A stretch of DNA of 43,331 nt from Myxococcus llanfairpwllgwyngyllgogerychwyrndrobwllllantysiliogogogochensis (GTDB lineage: Bacteria; Myxococcota; Myxococcia; Myxococcales; Myxococcaceae), in NCBI RefSeq assembly GCF_006636215.1, contig NZ_VIFM01000075.1, forward strand, positions 1-43,331, in the 5' to 3' direction. The number at the start of each line of letters is the position of its first letter. Positions within the stretch are counted from its first letter, which is position 1. The position numbers were made by a program, and so were the translations under genes. Shown one piece after another: positions 1-8,102 of the stretch. The notes under the pieces were generated by a model, which did not search any database, was not told where the DNA came from, and was given only the letters and a program-made list of their open reading frames with translations.

Positions 1-126
1 CACGTCCCCCAGCTCGCGCAGGGAGCGCGCCCGGCGCCCGAGGATGTCCTGGCGCTCACCCACGAGCACGGCCGACGCGTGGACCACCTGGGCCGCGCGC
101 GCTCCCTGCGCGAGCTGGGGGACGTG
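1..126. repeat. perfect 30-bp inverted repeat at left window edge
   Basis: Bases 1-30 are the exact reverse complement of bases 97-126, with 66 bases between the arms. The match stops at base 31/96. Such a long perfect arm inside a coding region, ending exactly at the sequence edge, is more typical of a fold-back or chimeric contig end than of a functional hairpin. A real inverted repeat that continues to the left cannot be excluded. Confidence 0.85.
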
Positions 127-798
127 TCCGGCGCGCTCACCGAGGTGCGTCGCGCGCTGCATGACGACCCGGCCGACACGGACGCGCTGACGCTGGCCGC
201 CCGGCTCGCTCGCCTCCACGGCCAGTCCGACGTCGCGCTGCTGGCGTACGCGCGGCTGGGGAGCCTGGTGCCCGAGGACGCGGGGGCGCTCATCCAGCAG
301 GCCCGACTGCTCGTGTCCCTGGGACGCCACGGGGAGGCGGTGCGCGTGGGCGAGGAGGCGGTGCTGCGCGCTCCGGAGGACGCGGAGGCGTACCAGGTGC
401 TCGGCCGCGCGCACCTGGTGGGCGGGGAGCTGGCGTCGGCCATCCTCCGCTTCCAGCAGGCCGTGCACCTGGACCCCGAGCATGGCTACGCGCTCAACAA
501 CCTGGGCTTCGCGTACCTGCGCGCGGCAGAGAACGCGAAGGCCGCGGAGGTGCTCACGCAGGCCGCCGAGCTGCTGCCGAACGTGGCCTACGTTCACAAC
601 AACCTCGGCGTGGCGTGGGAGCGGCTGGGCCGCAAGGAAGAGGCCCGCGCCGCGTACGCCACCGCCACCCGGCTGTCCCCGCGCTACGTCCAGGCCCGCG
701 TCAACGCGGACCGGCTGAGCCGCGTGGCCCAGGTGGACCTGGACTCGCCCGAGCCTCGGGCACGGGAGGCACTCTCCCCGATGCCCGAAATGCCATAG
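1..798 (+). CDS. TPR-repeat protein, 5' end missing
   Basis: The reading frame is open from base 1, so the gene very likely begins upstream; a GTG at 79 is the first start-like codon inside. The visible part consists of tandem 34-residue tetratricopeptide units, for example the stretches around AYQVLGRAHLVGGELASAI, ALNNLGFAYLRAAENAKAAE and HNNLGVAWERLGRKEEARA. TPR arrays are protein-protein scaffolds; the partner here is unknown. The C-terminal 25 residues are acidic and proline-rich. The first ten codons fall in the perfect inverted repeat at the window edge and may not be genuine. It ends 99 bp before the PBP gene, with a hairpin between. Assignment as a TPR protein is sure; its role is not. 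Confidence 0.8.
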   Translation, partial: HVPQLAQGARPAPEDVLALTHEHGRRVDHLGRARSLRELGDVSGALTEVRRALHDDPADTDALTLAARLARLHGQSDVALLAYARLGSLVPEDAGALIQQARLLVSLGRHGEAVRVGEEAVLRAPEDAEAYQVLGRAHLVGGELASAILRFQQAVHLDPEHGYALNNLGFAYLRAAENAKAAEVLTQAAELLPNVAYVHNNLGVAWERLGRKEEARAAYATATRLSPRYVQARVNADRLSRVAQVDLDSPEPRAREALSPMPEMP

Positions 799-808
799 CG
801 CTCCCCTG

Positions 809-828
809 CCTGGAGGCCAGCCTCCAGG
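809..828 (+). terminator. inverted repeat after the TPR gene
   Basis: A 9-bp perfect stem (CCTGGAGGC / GCCTCCAGG) with a 2-base centre lies 10 bp after the TAG stop. There is no T-run, as is common in very GC-rich genomes, so this may be a terminator or only a palindrome. Confidence 0.35.
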
Positions 829-897
829 TGCGGCCCGGTCCGATTCCCGAATTCAGATCCCGACTTGGTCTAACGTGCAGCTCCCGTCGAGAAGCAC

Positions 898-3516
898 ATG
901 ACCCTGGCCCCTGTGATGCCCACTCCGCCCGAAGCTCCTCCACCTCCCGCCCCGGCGCCCGCGCCCCTTCCGCCACGCCCCGGGCTTGGCGCGCGCCTCT
1001 GGAAGTGGACCAAGCGGCTGCTCATCACCGGCGCCGTGGGCCTGCTGCTCGTCGTGCTGGTCGGCGTGGGGGCGTACGTCTACTACAGCCGGGATTTGCC
1101 CTCGGTGGACGCGCTCCAGCACTACGAGCTGCCCCAGGTCACCAAGGTGACGTGCGCGGACGGGAGCATCTGCGCCGAGTACGCGCATGAGAAGCGCACG
1201 GTGGTGCGCGTAGCGGACCTGCCGCCCCACGTGCGCGACGCCTTCCTGGCCGCCGAGGACGCGGACTTCTACAAACACGTGGGCCTGGACCCGTTCGGCA
1301 TCGCTCGCGCCGCCATCAAGAACCTCATCCCCGGCAGCCGCAAGTCCGGCGCGTCCACGATTACGCAGCAGGTGGTGAAGAACCTGCTGCTCACGCCCGA
1401 GCGCAGCCTGTCGCGCAAGATTCGCGAGTGGATCCTCACCCCGCGCGTCGAGGAGGCGCTCACCAAGGACCAGATTCTCGGCCTCTACATCAACCAGTCC
1501 TATTACGGGAAGCGCCGCTACGGCGTGGAGGAGGCCGCGCTCTATTACTTTGGCAAGCACGCCAAGGAACTGAACGTGGGCGAGGCCGCGGTGCTGGCGG
1601 GCACGGTGCAGATTCCCCACCGCATCAACCCGGAGACGAACATGACGCGGGCGAAGTCGCGTCAGCGGTACGTGCTCGGGCAGATGGCCAACCATGGCTT
1701 CGTGCCGCGCGACGTGGCGGAAGCGGAGCTGGACAAGCCCATCGTCCTGGCCCCGCGTCCCGAGCGGGGCGTGGGCCCGTACTACGCGGAGGAGATTCGT
1801 CGCACGCTCATCGAGCGCTATGGCGAGCACGCGGTGATGAAGGGGGGCCTGCGGGTGGACATCGCCATGGTGCCCAAGCTCCAGGTCGCCGCCGAGCAGG
1901 CCGTGCGTGAAGGCCTGGAGGCCGTGGACAGGCGACAGGGCTACCGGGGTCCACGAGGCACGCTGGAAGATGAGAAGTGGGCTCGCCTGCGCGGCATGGT
2001 CGCCACGCGCATCGAGGAGGCGGGCCGCCGACTGAAGGACCAGGGCTACGTGGCGGACCTGGCGCCGCTCGCGCAGGAGGAGAAGGCGGCGACGCCGGAG
2101 CCGAAGGGGGAGACCGAGGATGATGGCGCGGAGGAGCAGCGCCCGGACCTCACGCCCGAGGACGAGGCGCCCCCTTCCGAGGAGGAGCTGATGGTGCGCG
2201 CCGTGCTCCTGAAGCCCCTGTCGGAAGGGCTGCGGCTGACGGGCTACGTGACCGAGCTGGACGAGAAGCGGAACGTGGCGCGCGTGGACCTGGTGGGCCG
2301 CACCGCGGAGATTGCGTACTCCACCGTCACCTGGGCCCGGCAGAAGGGCAAGGGCGCGCCCAAGAACATCTCGGATGTGTTCGCCAAGGGGCAGCTCGTC
2401 TACGTGCGCATCCTGAAGGCGCCTCCCGCGCCGGCCTTCGTGGAGGCCACGCTGGACCAGGTGCCGCTCGTGCAGGGTGGGCTGGTGGTCATCCGCCCGG
2501 AGAACCGCAACGTCGTGGCGCTGGTGGGCGGGTATGACGCGGCGCGCTCGTCGTTCAACCGCGCGACGCAGGCCAGGCGTCAGCCGGGCTCGTCCTTCAA
2601 GCCCTTCCTCTACGCCGCGGCGCTGGGCAGCGGGCGCTACACGCCGCTGTCTCAAGTGAACGACGCGCCGGAGTCCATTCGGGACCCGTACACGGGCAAG
2701 GCGTGGAAGCCGCAGAACTACGACCGTCGCTTTGAAGGGCCGATGACGCTGCGCCAGGCCCTCACCAAATCGAAGAACACGGTGTCCGTGCGCCTCATCG
2801 AGGCGCTCACGCCCCCCACCGTCATCGACTTCGCGCGCCGGGCGGGCATCCACTCGCCGCTGCCGGAGAACCTGACGCTGGCGCTGGGCACCGGCGAGGT
2901 GACGATGCTGGAGGCGGTGAACGCCTACTCCACGCTCCAGGCGAATGGCCGCTACGCGGAGCCGCTCATGCTGCTGCGCGTGCGCGACTCGCGCGGCAAG
3001 GTGTTGGAGGAGCATCAGCCAGCCTTCGAGGAGACGCTTTCTCCCGCCGTCGCGTACCTCACCACGTCCCTGATGCGCAGCGTGGTGGAGGAAGGCACGG
3101 CCAAGGCCGTGCGCGAGCTGAATCGCCCCGCCGCTGGCAAGACGGGCACCACGCAGGAGTCCAAGGACACGTGGTTCTCCGGCTACACGGTGGACTGGGT
3201 GGCCAGCGCGTGGGTGGGCTTCGACAACAATTCGCCACTGGGGAGCAGCGAGACGGGTGGTCGCGCCGCGCTGCCCATCTGGCTCCAGTTCATGCGCGTG
3301 GCCCACGAGGGCCTGCCCGCGCGCGACTTCGAGGTGCCCGCCGGCATCCTCCAGGTTCGCATCGACCCCGCCACCGGGCTGCTGGCCGGCGCCTCCGTCC
3401 CAGGCCGGTTGGAGCCGTTCCTCGAGGGCACCCAGCCCACCGCCGAGGCCCCGCCTCCGGGCCAGGTGACGACCGACGAGTTCTTCCTCAACGAAGGCAA
3501 CAGGAAGGGTCTGTGA
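898..3516 (+). CDS. class A penicillin-binding protein (PBP1A-type glycosyltransferase/transpeptidase)
   Basis: Bifunctional peptidoglycan synthase of 872 residues, anchored in the inner membrane. A Pro-rich cytoplasmic leader (1-35) precedes one membrane segment at about 41-63. The GT51 domain follows, with the catalytic-type Glu120 in AAEDADFYKH and the GASTITQQ motif. An acidic linker (about 400-430) and an OB-like segment separate it from the transpeptidase domain, which has all three active-site motifs: S565-S-F-K568, S625-K-N627 and K748-T-G750. These motifs define class A PBPs that polymerise lipid II and cross-link the stem peptides. It is the first gene of a run in which the next gene starts inside its stop codon (GTGA). 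The ATG at 898 gives the normal leader. No defect is seen. Confidence 0.95.
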   Translation: MTLAPVMPTPPEAPPPPAPAPAPLPPRPGLGARLWKWTKRLLITGAVGLLLVVLVGVGAYVYYSRDLPSVDALQHYELPQVTKVTCADGSICAEYAHEKRTVVRVADLPPHVRDAFLAAEDADFYKHVGLDPFGIARAAIKNLIPGSRKSGASTITQQVVKNLLLTPERSLSRKIREWILTPRVEEALTKDQILGLYINQSYYGKRRYGVEEAALYYFGKHAKELNVGEAAVLAGTVQIPHRINPETNMTRAKSRQRYVLGQMANHGFVPRDVAEAELDKPIVLAPRPERGVGPYYAEEIRRTLIERYGEHAVMKGGLRVDIAMVPKLQVAAEQAVREGLEAVDRRQGYRGPRGTLEDEKWARLRGMVATRIEEAGRRLKDQGYVADLAPLAQEEKAATPEPKGETEDDGAEEQRPDLTPEDEAPPSEEELMVRAVLLKPLSEGLRLTGYVTELDEKRNVARVDLVGRTAEIAYSTVTWARQKGKGAPKNISDVFAKGQLVYVRILKAPPAPAFVEATLDQVPLVQGGLVVIRPENRNVVALVGGYDAARSSFNRATQARRQPGSSFKPFLYAAALGSGRYTPLSQVNDAPESIRDPYTGKAWKPQNYDRRFEGPMTLRQALTKSKNTVSVRLIEALTPPTVIDFARRAGIHSPLPENLTLALGTGEVTMLEAVNAYSTLQANGRYAEPLMLLRVRDSRGKVLEEHQPAFEETLSPAVAYLTTSLMRSVVEEGTAKAVRELNRPAAGKTGTTQESKDTWFSGYTVDWVASAWVGFDNNSPLGSSETGGRAALPIWLQFMRVAHEGLPARDFEVPAGILQVRIDPATGLLAGASVPGRLEPFLEGTQPTAEAPPPGQVTTDEFFLNEGNRKGL

Positions 3517-4865
3517 GCCGAGCCCGGGTCCTCGCACCGCTGCTTTTCGCCTTCGCGGCCAGTGCCGCATCGCAGACTTCCCCCGACGAAACCGCCTCGG
3601 CCGTCCAGCGACTCGCGCGGGAGCTGTCCGCCTCCGTGCGCGCCCTGCCCGCCGAGGCGCCCGTGGCGCTGTACTTCTCGGGAGGCTCGGCCGAGCTGCG
3701 ACGCGCCGTGGGCAGCGTGCTCGCCGCGCGACTTTCCGCGGAGGGATTGGCGCCCACCGTGGTGGACGCCGCGAGCGCCGAGGCCGCCGAGGGCGTGGCG
3801 CGCGCGCAGGGGGCGCGCACGCTGGTGAGGCTGACGCTGGATGTGGAGGCAGGCGCCTTGCGGGCCCGTGGGGACGCGCTGGGCACGTGGGTCAACTTCT
3901 GGTCGGGCCGCGCGCCGACACGTCCCGCTCGGCCGTCGGGCGCGCTCGTCGAGTCGGTGGACGCGGACGCGGAGGTGCTCGCCCTGGCCTCGGTGGCCCC
4001 CTCGACGACGTCGCCTCCCACGAGCGGTCCTCGGGGCATCCGACTTCTGGGCGCGACGCTGGTCCGGCTGGAGCAGCCCGTGGCGGCGCTCGCGGCGGGA
4101 GACCTGGACGGGGATGGCCGCGACGAAATCGCGGTGCTGACGGAGGCGGACGTGTCCGTCTTCGCGGCGGATGGACGGCTGCTGGCCCGCAGGGAGCTGG
4201 GCGCACTGCCCTTCGGCAACGCCACCACGCGGGAGCCCTTTGGCGCGCTGGCCGTGTTGTCGGGGCCGCCCCGGCTGGCCGCGTGGAGTACGCGTCGCGC
4301 GCACGGTGAGGTGCTCGTGTTGGAGAAGGGTCGAAGCACGCTGCGGCCCGTGGGCACGCTGGACAGCGCGCCGCTGGGGCCCGTGGAGCGAGGAAGCTTC
4401 GTCCCCGGGCAGACCGCGTTCCAGGCCGAGGTGCGGCTCGCGGACGGCAAGCCCGTGACACTCTCCGCGCCCTTCACCACCGCGAGCCTCGCGCCGCCGA
4501 GGATGCTCTTCGTGCACGCGGATGGAACCGGCTCACTCTATCCGCGCGCGGGTGCGGCGCCGACGCGGCTGAGCGCGCTGGGCGCGGGCAGTGCCCTGGG
4601 CGACCTGGACGGAGACGGCACGCCGGAGCTGCTCACCACGTCCACCCTGCTCCAGCCTTCACCGGACGTGCTCCGCGTCCACTCCCTCAACGGAGGAGAC
4701 CCCACGGTGCACGAGCCGCTGTGGCAGGGCGCGCTGCCCGCGGGGCGCGCGTTGTTCGTGGTGACGGCCAACCTGGATGGCGACGAGCGCCGTGAAGTGG
4801 TCGTGGGCCTGTGGAAGCCGGATGGCACCGGTGAGCTGTTCCTCCTTCGCCAGGGTGCTCCATGA
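3513..4865 (+). CDS. exported FG-GAP/VCBS repeat protein
   Basis: I place the start at the GTG at 3513, overlapping the PBP stop by 3 bases. This yields a 450-residue protein that opens with a signal peptide (MSRARVLAPLLFAFAASAAS). Starting further upstream in this frame would bury the signal. Three calcium-binding FG-GAP-like loops are visible: AAGDLDGDGRDEIAVL near residues 191-206, LGDLDGDGTPELL near 360-372 and ANLDGDERREVVVG near 418-431. Such repeats usually build beta-propeller blades in exported or surface proteins. The N-terminal part (25-150) is not recognised. It is sandwiched between a cell-wall synthase and a solute-binding protein, both with overlapping codons, so co-translation is likely. 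Its function is unknown. Confidence 0.8.
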   Translation: MSRARVLAPLLFAFAASAASQTSPDETASAVQRLARELSASVRALPAEAPVALYFSGGSAELRRAVGSVLAARLSAEGLAPTVVDAASAEAAEGVARAQGARTLVRLTLDVEAGALRARGDALGTWVNFWSGRAPTRPARPSGALVESVDADAEVLALASVAPSTTSPPTSGPRGIRLLGATLVRLEQPVAALAAGDLDGDGRDEIAVLTEADVSVFAADGRLLARRELGALPFGNATTREPFGALAVLSGPPRLAAWSTRRAHGEVLVLEKGRSTLRPVGTLDSAPLGPVERGSFVPGQTAFQAEVRLADGKPVTLSAPFTTASLAPPRMLFVHADGTGSLYPRAGAAPTRLSALGAGSALGDLDGDGTPELLTTSTLLQPSPDVLRVHSLNGGDPTVHEPLWQGALPAGRALFVVTANLDGDERREVVVGLWKPDGTGELFLLRQGAP

Positions 4866-6235
4866 AGTCCCGCCGCATCGCCCTCGCCAGTCTCGTGCTC
4901 CTGGGCTCCGCGTCCGCGCTCGCGGCCGGACGGCCCCGTTATGGCGGAGAGCTGCGCGTGGCCCATGCCGGGCCGCCCGAGATTGGAGAGCCCGCGCTCG
5001 CCGACACTCCTCTCGAAGCCACGCTGCTGGGGTTGTTGTCCCGGCCAGTCTGCGCTGTGACACCGGAAGGCGAGGCGCGCCCCACGCTGGCCCGTGAGTT
5101 GTCGCGCCCTACTCCGCAATCCGCGCGGGTGATGCTCCCCAATGCCGCCACGGCGGGTGCCCTGGCGCGTGCGTGGATGCGACTGTCCAGCACCGAAGGG
5201 GCTTCGCCCTACCGTGCCCTGCTCTATCCGCTGCGCGGCGAGGGACGGCAGGTCAACGCGAGCGGTGCCTCACTGGAGCTCGCGCTCTCGTTTCCGTGGC
5301 CCGATTTGGAGCGCGCGCTGTGCCACCCGGCCCTGGCCGCGCCCGTGGCCTCGTCGACTCCGGGCCCGTTCTCCTCGGCGGGGCGTGGGACGCTGGATGC
5401 GCAGCTCGGCTGGCCACGTGGACGCCCGTACCTGGACCGACTGCTGCTCACCTCCACGGATGAGCGGGGACTGGCCCGGCTCTGGTCCACCCGGCAGGCA
5501 CAGTTGGAGCTGGGGGTCGCCTCGGAGACGGACAACGCGTCGGGCGCGCTGCTCTACGCCACCTATCTCGCCTTCTCGCCCCGGCGCGTTCCGGCGGACT
5601 TCCGGCAGGCGGTGGAGAGCTCCATCGACCGCGAGGACCTCACGCGCCTCTTCGTGCGCGGCCCGGCGGTGCCCATGCCGCACCTGCTGCCGCCCGCGCT
5701 GATGCAACAGGGGCCCAAGCCTCGCCCGGCGACGCCCGCGTCGGGTCCGGCTCGCACGGTGACGCTCGTCTACGACGCTGCGCTGGAGGACCAGCGCGCG
5801 GTGGCCGAGCGCATCCAGGTGAAGCTGCACGAGCGGGGCTACACCGTGGCCCTGGAGCCCCTCACGCGCTCCGCGCTGCGCGCCCGCTGGGCCAAGGGCG
5901 ACTTCGAGCTGATGCTGCACGCGCTGCTCCTTCCGCCTGTTCCTGGCCCCGCCCTGGCGGTGGTGCTGGACGCGGGGGGACGCAAGGACCTGCTGGGCGT
6001 GGAGCTGCCCGCCATCGGCGCGCTGTCGGACGCGGCGGCGCGGGATGCTCGGGTTCGCGAGCGGGCCCTGGCGCTCGCCGCATCGCTGCCCTTGCTTCCG
6101 CTGTACGCGCAAGGACTGGGGCTGCGCGTGGTGCCGGAAGTGGGCGGACTGGTGATGGATGCGCAGGGCCTGCCCATGCTGGACGGCGCCTTCATGCTTC
6201 CACCCGAGGGAGCGGGGACCGGGGGGCGCCCGTGA
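4862..6235 (+). CDS. family 5 extracellular solute-binding protein (SBP_bac_5-like)
   Basis: A 457-residue exported protein with a signal peptide (residues 1-22, ending ASALAAG) followed by the RYGGELR motif that opens peptide/nickel-type binding proteins. The segment DFRQAVESSIDREDLTRLF (about 240-258) is the usual helix of this family, and a second lobe begins near TVTLVYDAALEDQRA. Family members bind oligopeptides, dipeptides or muropeptides. No permease or ATPase gene lies nearby. It begins with ATGA overlapping the upstream stop and is followed by a sensor kinase, so it may serve as a ligand sensor rather than a transporter part; that is inference. The protein is shorter than typical OppA (about 540). 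Confidence 0.8.
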   Translation: MKSRRIALASLVLLGSASALAAGRPRYGGELRVAHAGPPEIGEPALADTPLEATLLGLLSRPVCAVTPEGEARPTLARELSRPTPQSARVMLPNAATAGALARAWMRLSSTEGASPYRALLYPLRGEGRQVNASGASLELALSFPWPDLERALCHPALAAPVASSTPGPFSSAGRGTLDAQLGWPRGRPYLDRLLLTSTDERGLARLWSTRQAQLELGVASETDNASGALLYATYLAFSPRRVPADFRQAVESSIDREDLTRLFVRGPAVPMPHLLPPALMQQGPKPRPATPASGPARTVTLVYDAALEDQRAVAERIQVKLHERGYTVALEPLTRSALRARWAKGDFELMLHALLLPPVPGPALAVVLDAGGRKDLLGVELPAIGALSDAAARDARVRERALALAASLPLLPLYAQGLGLRVVPEVGGLVMDAQGLPMLDGAFMLPPEGAGTGGRP

Positions 6236-6305
6236 CGCGTGCGAGGGAGGGCGTCAAGGACCGCTTGAGTTCCTGGCCACGGGGCGCGGACTGGAGGATG
6301 GCCCC

Positions 6306-7985
6306 TTGCGCCTGAGGACCCGGCTGGCGCTCGCCTTCGCCCTGCTCGCGTTGGTGCCGCTCGCGGTGGTGGTGCTGCCCACCCTCTCGCGCCTGCGCGA
6401 CACGTTGTCCCGTGAACTGGACGCACGCATGCAGGCCGCCACCACCAGCGCCCAGGAGTCACTGGAGCGCTCGGCCACCACCGCCCGACGCGCGGTGGAG
6501 GAGCTGGTGGACAGCGCCGCCATGGACGACCTCGCCCGCGAGGCCCGTGAGCGCCCCACCCGAGCCATTCAAGCAGGCACGGCGGAAGCGCTGATGAAGA
6601 CGCGGGGACTGACGGTGCTCGCCCTCTTCGACCGGGGCGGCACGGTGCTGTCCTCCGGACACCTGCCCGCGCGGCGCGGAGACCCGGACCCGGCCCTCTT
6701 CGCTGTCACGAAAGTGGCCTCGTCGAAGCCCGTCCCGGTGCGAGTGGAGGTGCGCACCTCCTCGGGCCTGCGACAGATGCCGGCGCTCGTCACCGCGCGC
6801 CCCGTGGACTACGGGGACCTGCGCCTGTGGGCGGTGGGCGGGGTGCTGCTCGACGACAGTCTGGCCCAGCACCTCGCGCGGCTGACCCAGGCGCAAGTCT
6901 CGCTCGTCTCCGGCGACACCGAGCTGGCCCGGGCCGGCACGGCGCTGCCTCCCACGGTGGCGCGCGAGCTGCCCCTGGGCGATGCCGCCACGGTGCGACT
7001 CGTCTTCAGCCGTGCCGCCGCGCGCGAGGCCGAGGAAGGCGTCATGCGCGCCTTCCTCCTGTTGGCCGGACTGGGCGGCGCCTTCGCCATGCTGCTCGGG
7101 TTGCTGGTGTCGCGGTGGATGACCCGGCCGGTGGAGGCGCTCACCGAGGGTGCCCGGCGCGTGGCGGAAGGCGCGCTGGATGTCCAGGTGACGGCCGCCG
7201 CCACGGGCGAGGTGGGCGAGCTGGTCCGGACGTTCAACCACATGACGTCCGAGCTGAAGGCGACGACGGAGCGACTCGTGGCCAGTGAACGCATCGCCGC
7301 GTGGCAGGAAGTGGCGCGGCGACTGGCCCACGAAATCAAGAACCCGCTGACGCCCATCCGCATGTCGCTGGAGACGCTGCTGGCGGCGCAGGAGGCCGGG
7401 CACCCTCGCTTCCCGGAGTTCTTCAAGGAGAGCGCGGGCGTGGTGCTGGAAGAGGTGGACCGGCTGCGGCGCATCGTCGACGAGTTCAGCCGCTTCGCGA
7501 GGATGCCCAAGCCGCAACTGGCGCCCGTGGACCTGTCCGAGCTGACGCAGAGCGTGCTGGCCCTCTACGCGACACCTCCCGAGGGCATCCAGATACTCCC
7601 GGCGCTCCAGACGGGCGTGGTGGCGCGCGTGGACCGGGACATGCTGACGCAGGTGCTGGTCAACCTGGTGAAGAACGCCGAGGAGGCCATGGCTGGCAAG
7701 GGCGGCCCCCTGCGCGTGCGAGTGAAGGGCACCGACGCGGACGCCATCATCGAAGTCGAGGACAGCGGCCCGGGCATCCCCGCCGAGCACCGCGCCCGCA
7801 TCTTCGAGCCCTACTTCACCACCAAGGACGGCGGAACGGGCCTGGGGCTGGCCATCGCCGCGCGCATCCTCCAGGAGCATGGCGGCAAGCTCGAAGTCGG
7901 CGGAGAGCCGGGCCAGGGCGCGCGCTTCAGCGTGGTGCTCCCACGCGCGGACCTCATGGCGACCGGCGCCGCGAGCGCCCCGTAG
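6306..7985 (+). CDS. NtrY-like membrane sensor histidine kinase
   Basis: I choose the TTG at 6306 because GGAGG lies 8 bases upstream and the protein then opens directly with a membrane segment; it has 559 residues. Order of parts: TM1 (about 5-27), a periplasmic sensor region (about 28-245), TM2 (about 248-272), HAMP, a HisKA domain with phospho-acceptor His342 in RRLAHEIKNPLTPI, then an HATPase with the N box NLVKNAEEAM and the G boxes DSGPGIP and GGTGLGLAI. The sequence AWQEVARRLAHEIKNPLTPI is typical of NtrY/NtrB-type kinases whose partners are NtrC-type activators. No response regulator is adjacent. It begins 70 bp after the solute-binding protein, so it probably shares its transcript. 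Confidence 0.9.
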   Translation: MRLRTRLALAFALLALVPLAVVVLPTLSRLRDTLSRELDARMQAATTSAQESLERSATTARRAVEELVDSAAMDDLAREARERPTRAIQAGTAEALMKTRGLTVLALFDRGGTVLSSGHLPARRGDPDPALFAVTKVASSKPVPVRVEVRTSSGLRQMPALVTARPVDYGDLRLWAVGGVLLDDSLAQHLARLTQAQVSLVSGDTELARAGTALPPTVARELPLGDAATVRLVFSRAAAREAEEGVMRAFLLLAGLGGAFAMLLGLLVSRWMTRPVEALTEGARRVAEGALDVQVTAAATGEVGELVRTFNHMTSELKATTERLVASERIAAWQEVARRLAHEIKNPLTPIRMSLETLLAAQEAGHPRFPEFFKESAGVVLEEVDRLRRIVDEFSRFARMPKPQLAPVDLSELTQSVLALYATPPEGIQILPALQTGVVARVDRDMLTQVLVNLVKNAEEAMAGKGGPLRVRVKGTDADAIIEVEDSGPGIPAEHRARIFEPYFTTKDGGTGLGLAIAARILQEHGGKLEVGGEPGQGARFSVVLPRADLMATGAASAP

Positions 7986-8102
7986 GCAGCATCACCAGGG
8001 GCCAGCGACCAGGCCCGGTTCAGCACCAGCACCTGAAAAGCACAGAGCCCGAGGCGATGTGTCGCCCCGGGCCCCGATGCCGTCACGCGGTGGAAGCCGC
8101 GC

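Noticed and set aside
853..3570. Open frame of 905 codons opposite the PBP gene
   Set aside because: Third-position G/C bias keeps the complementary frame open. The translation is Arg/His/Leu-rich without domains, while the plus strand has complete PBP motifs.
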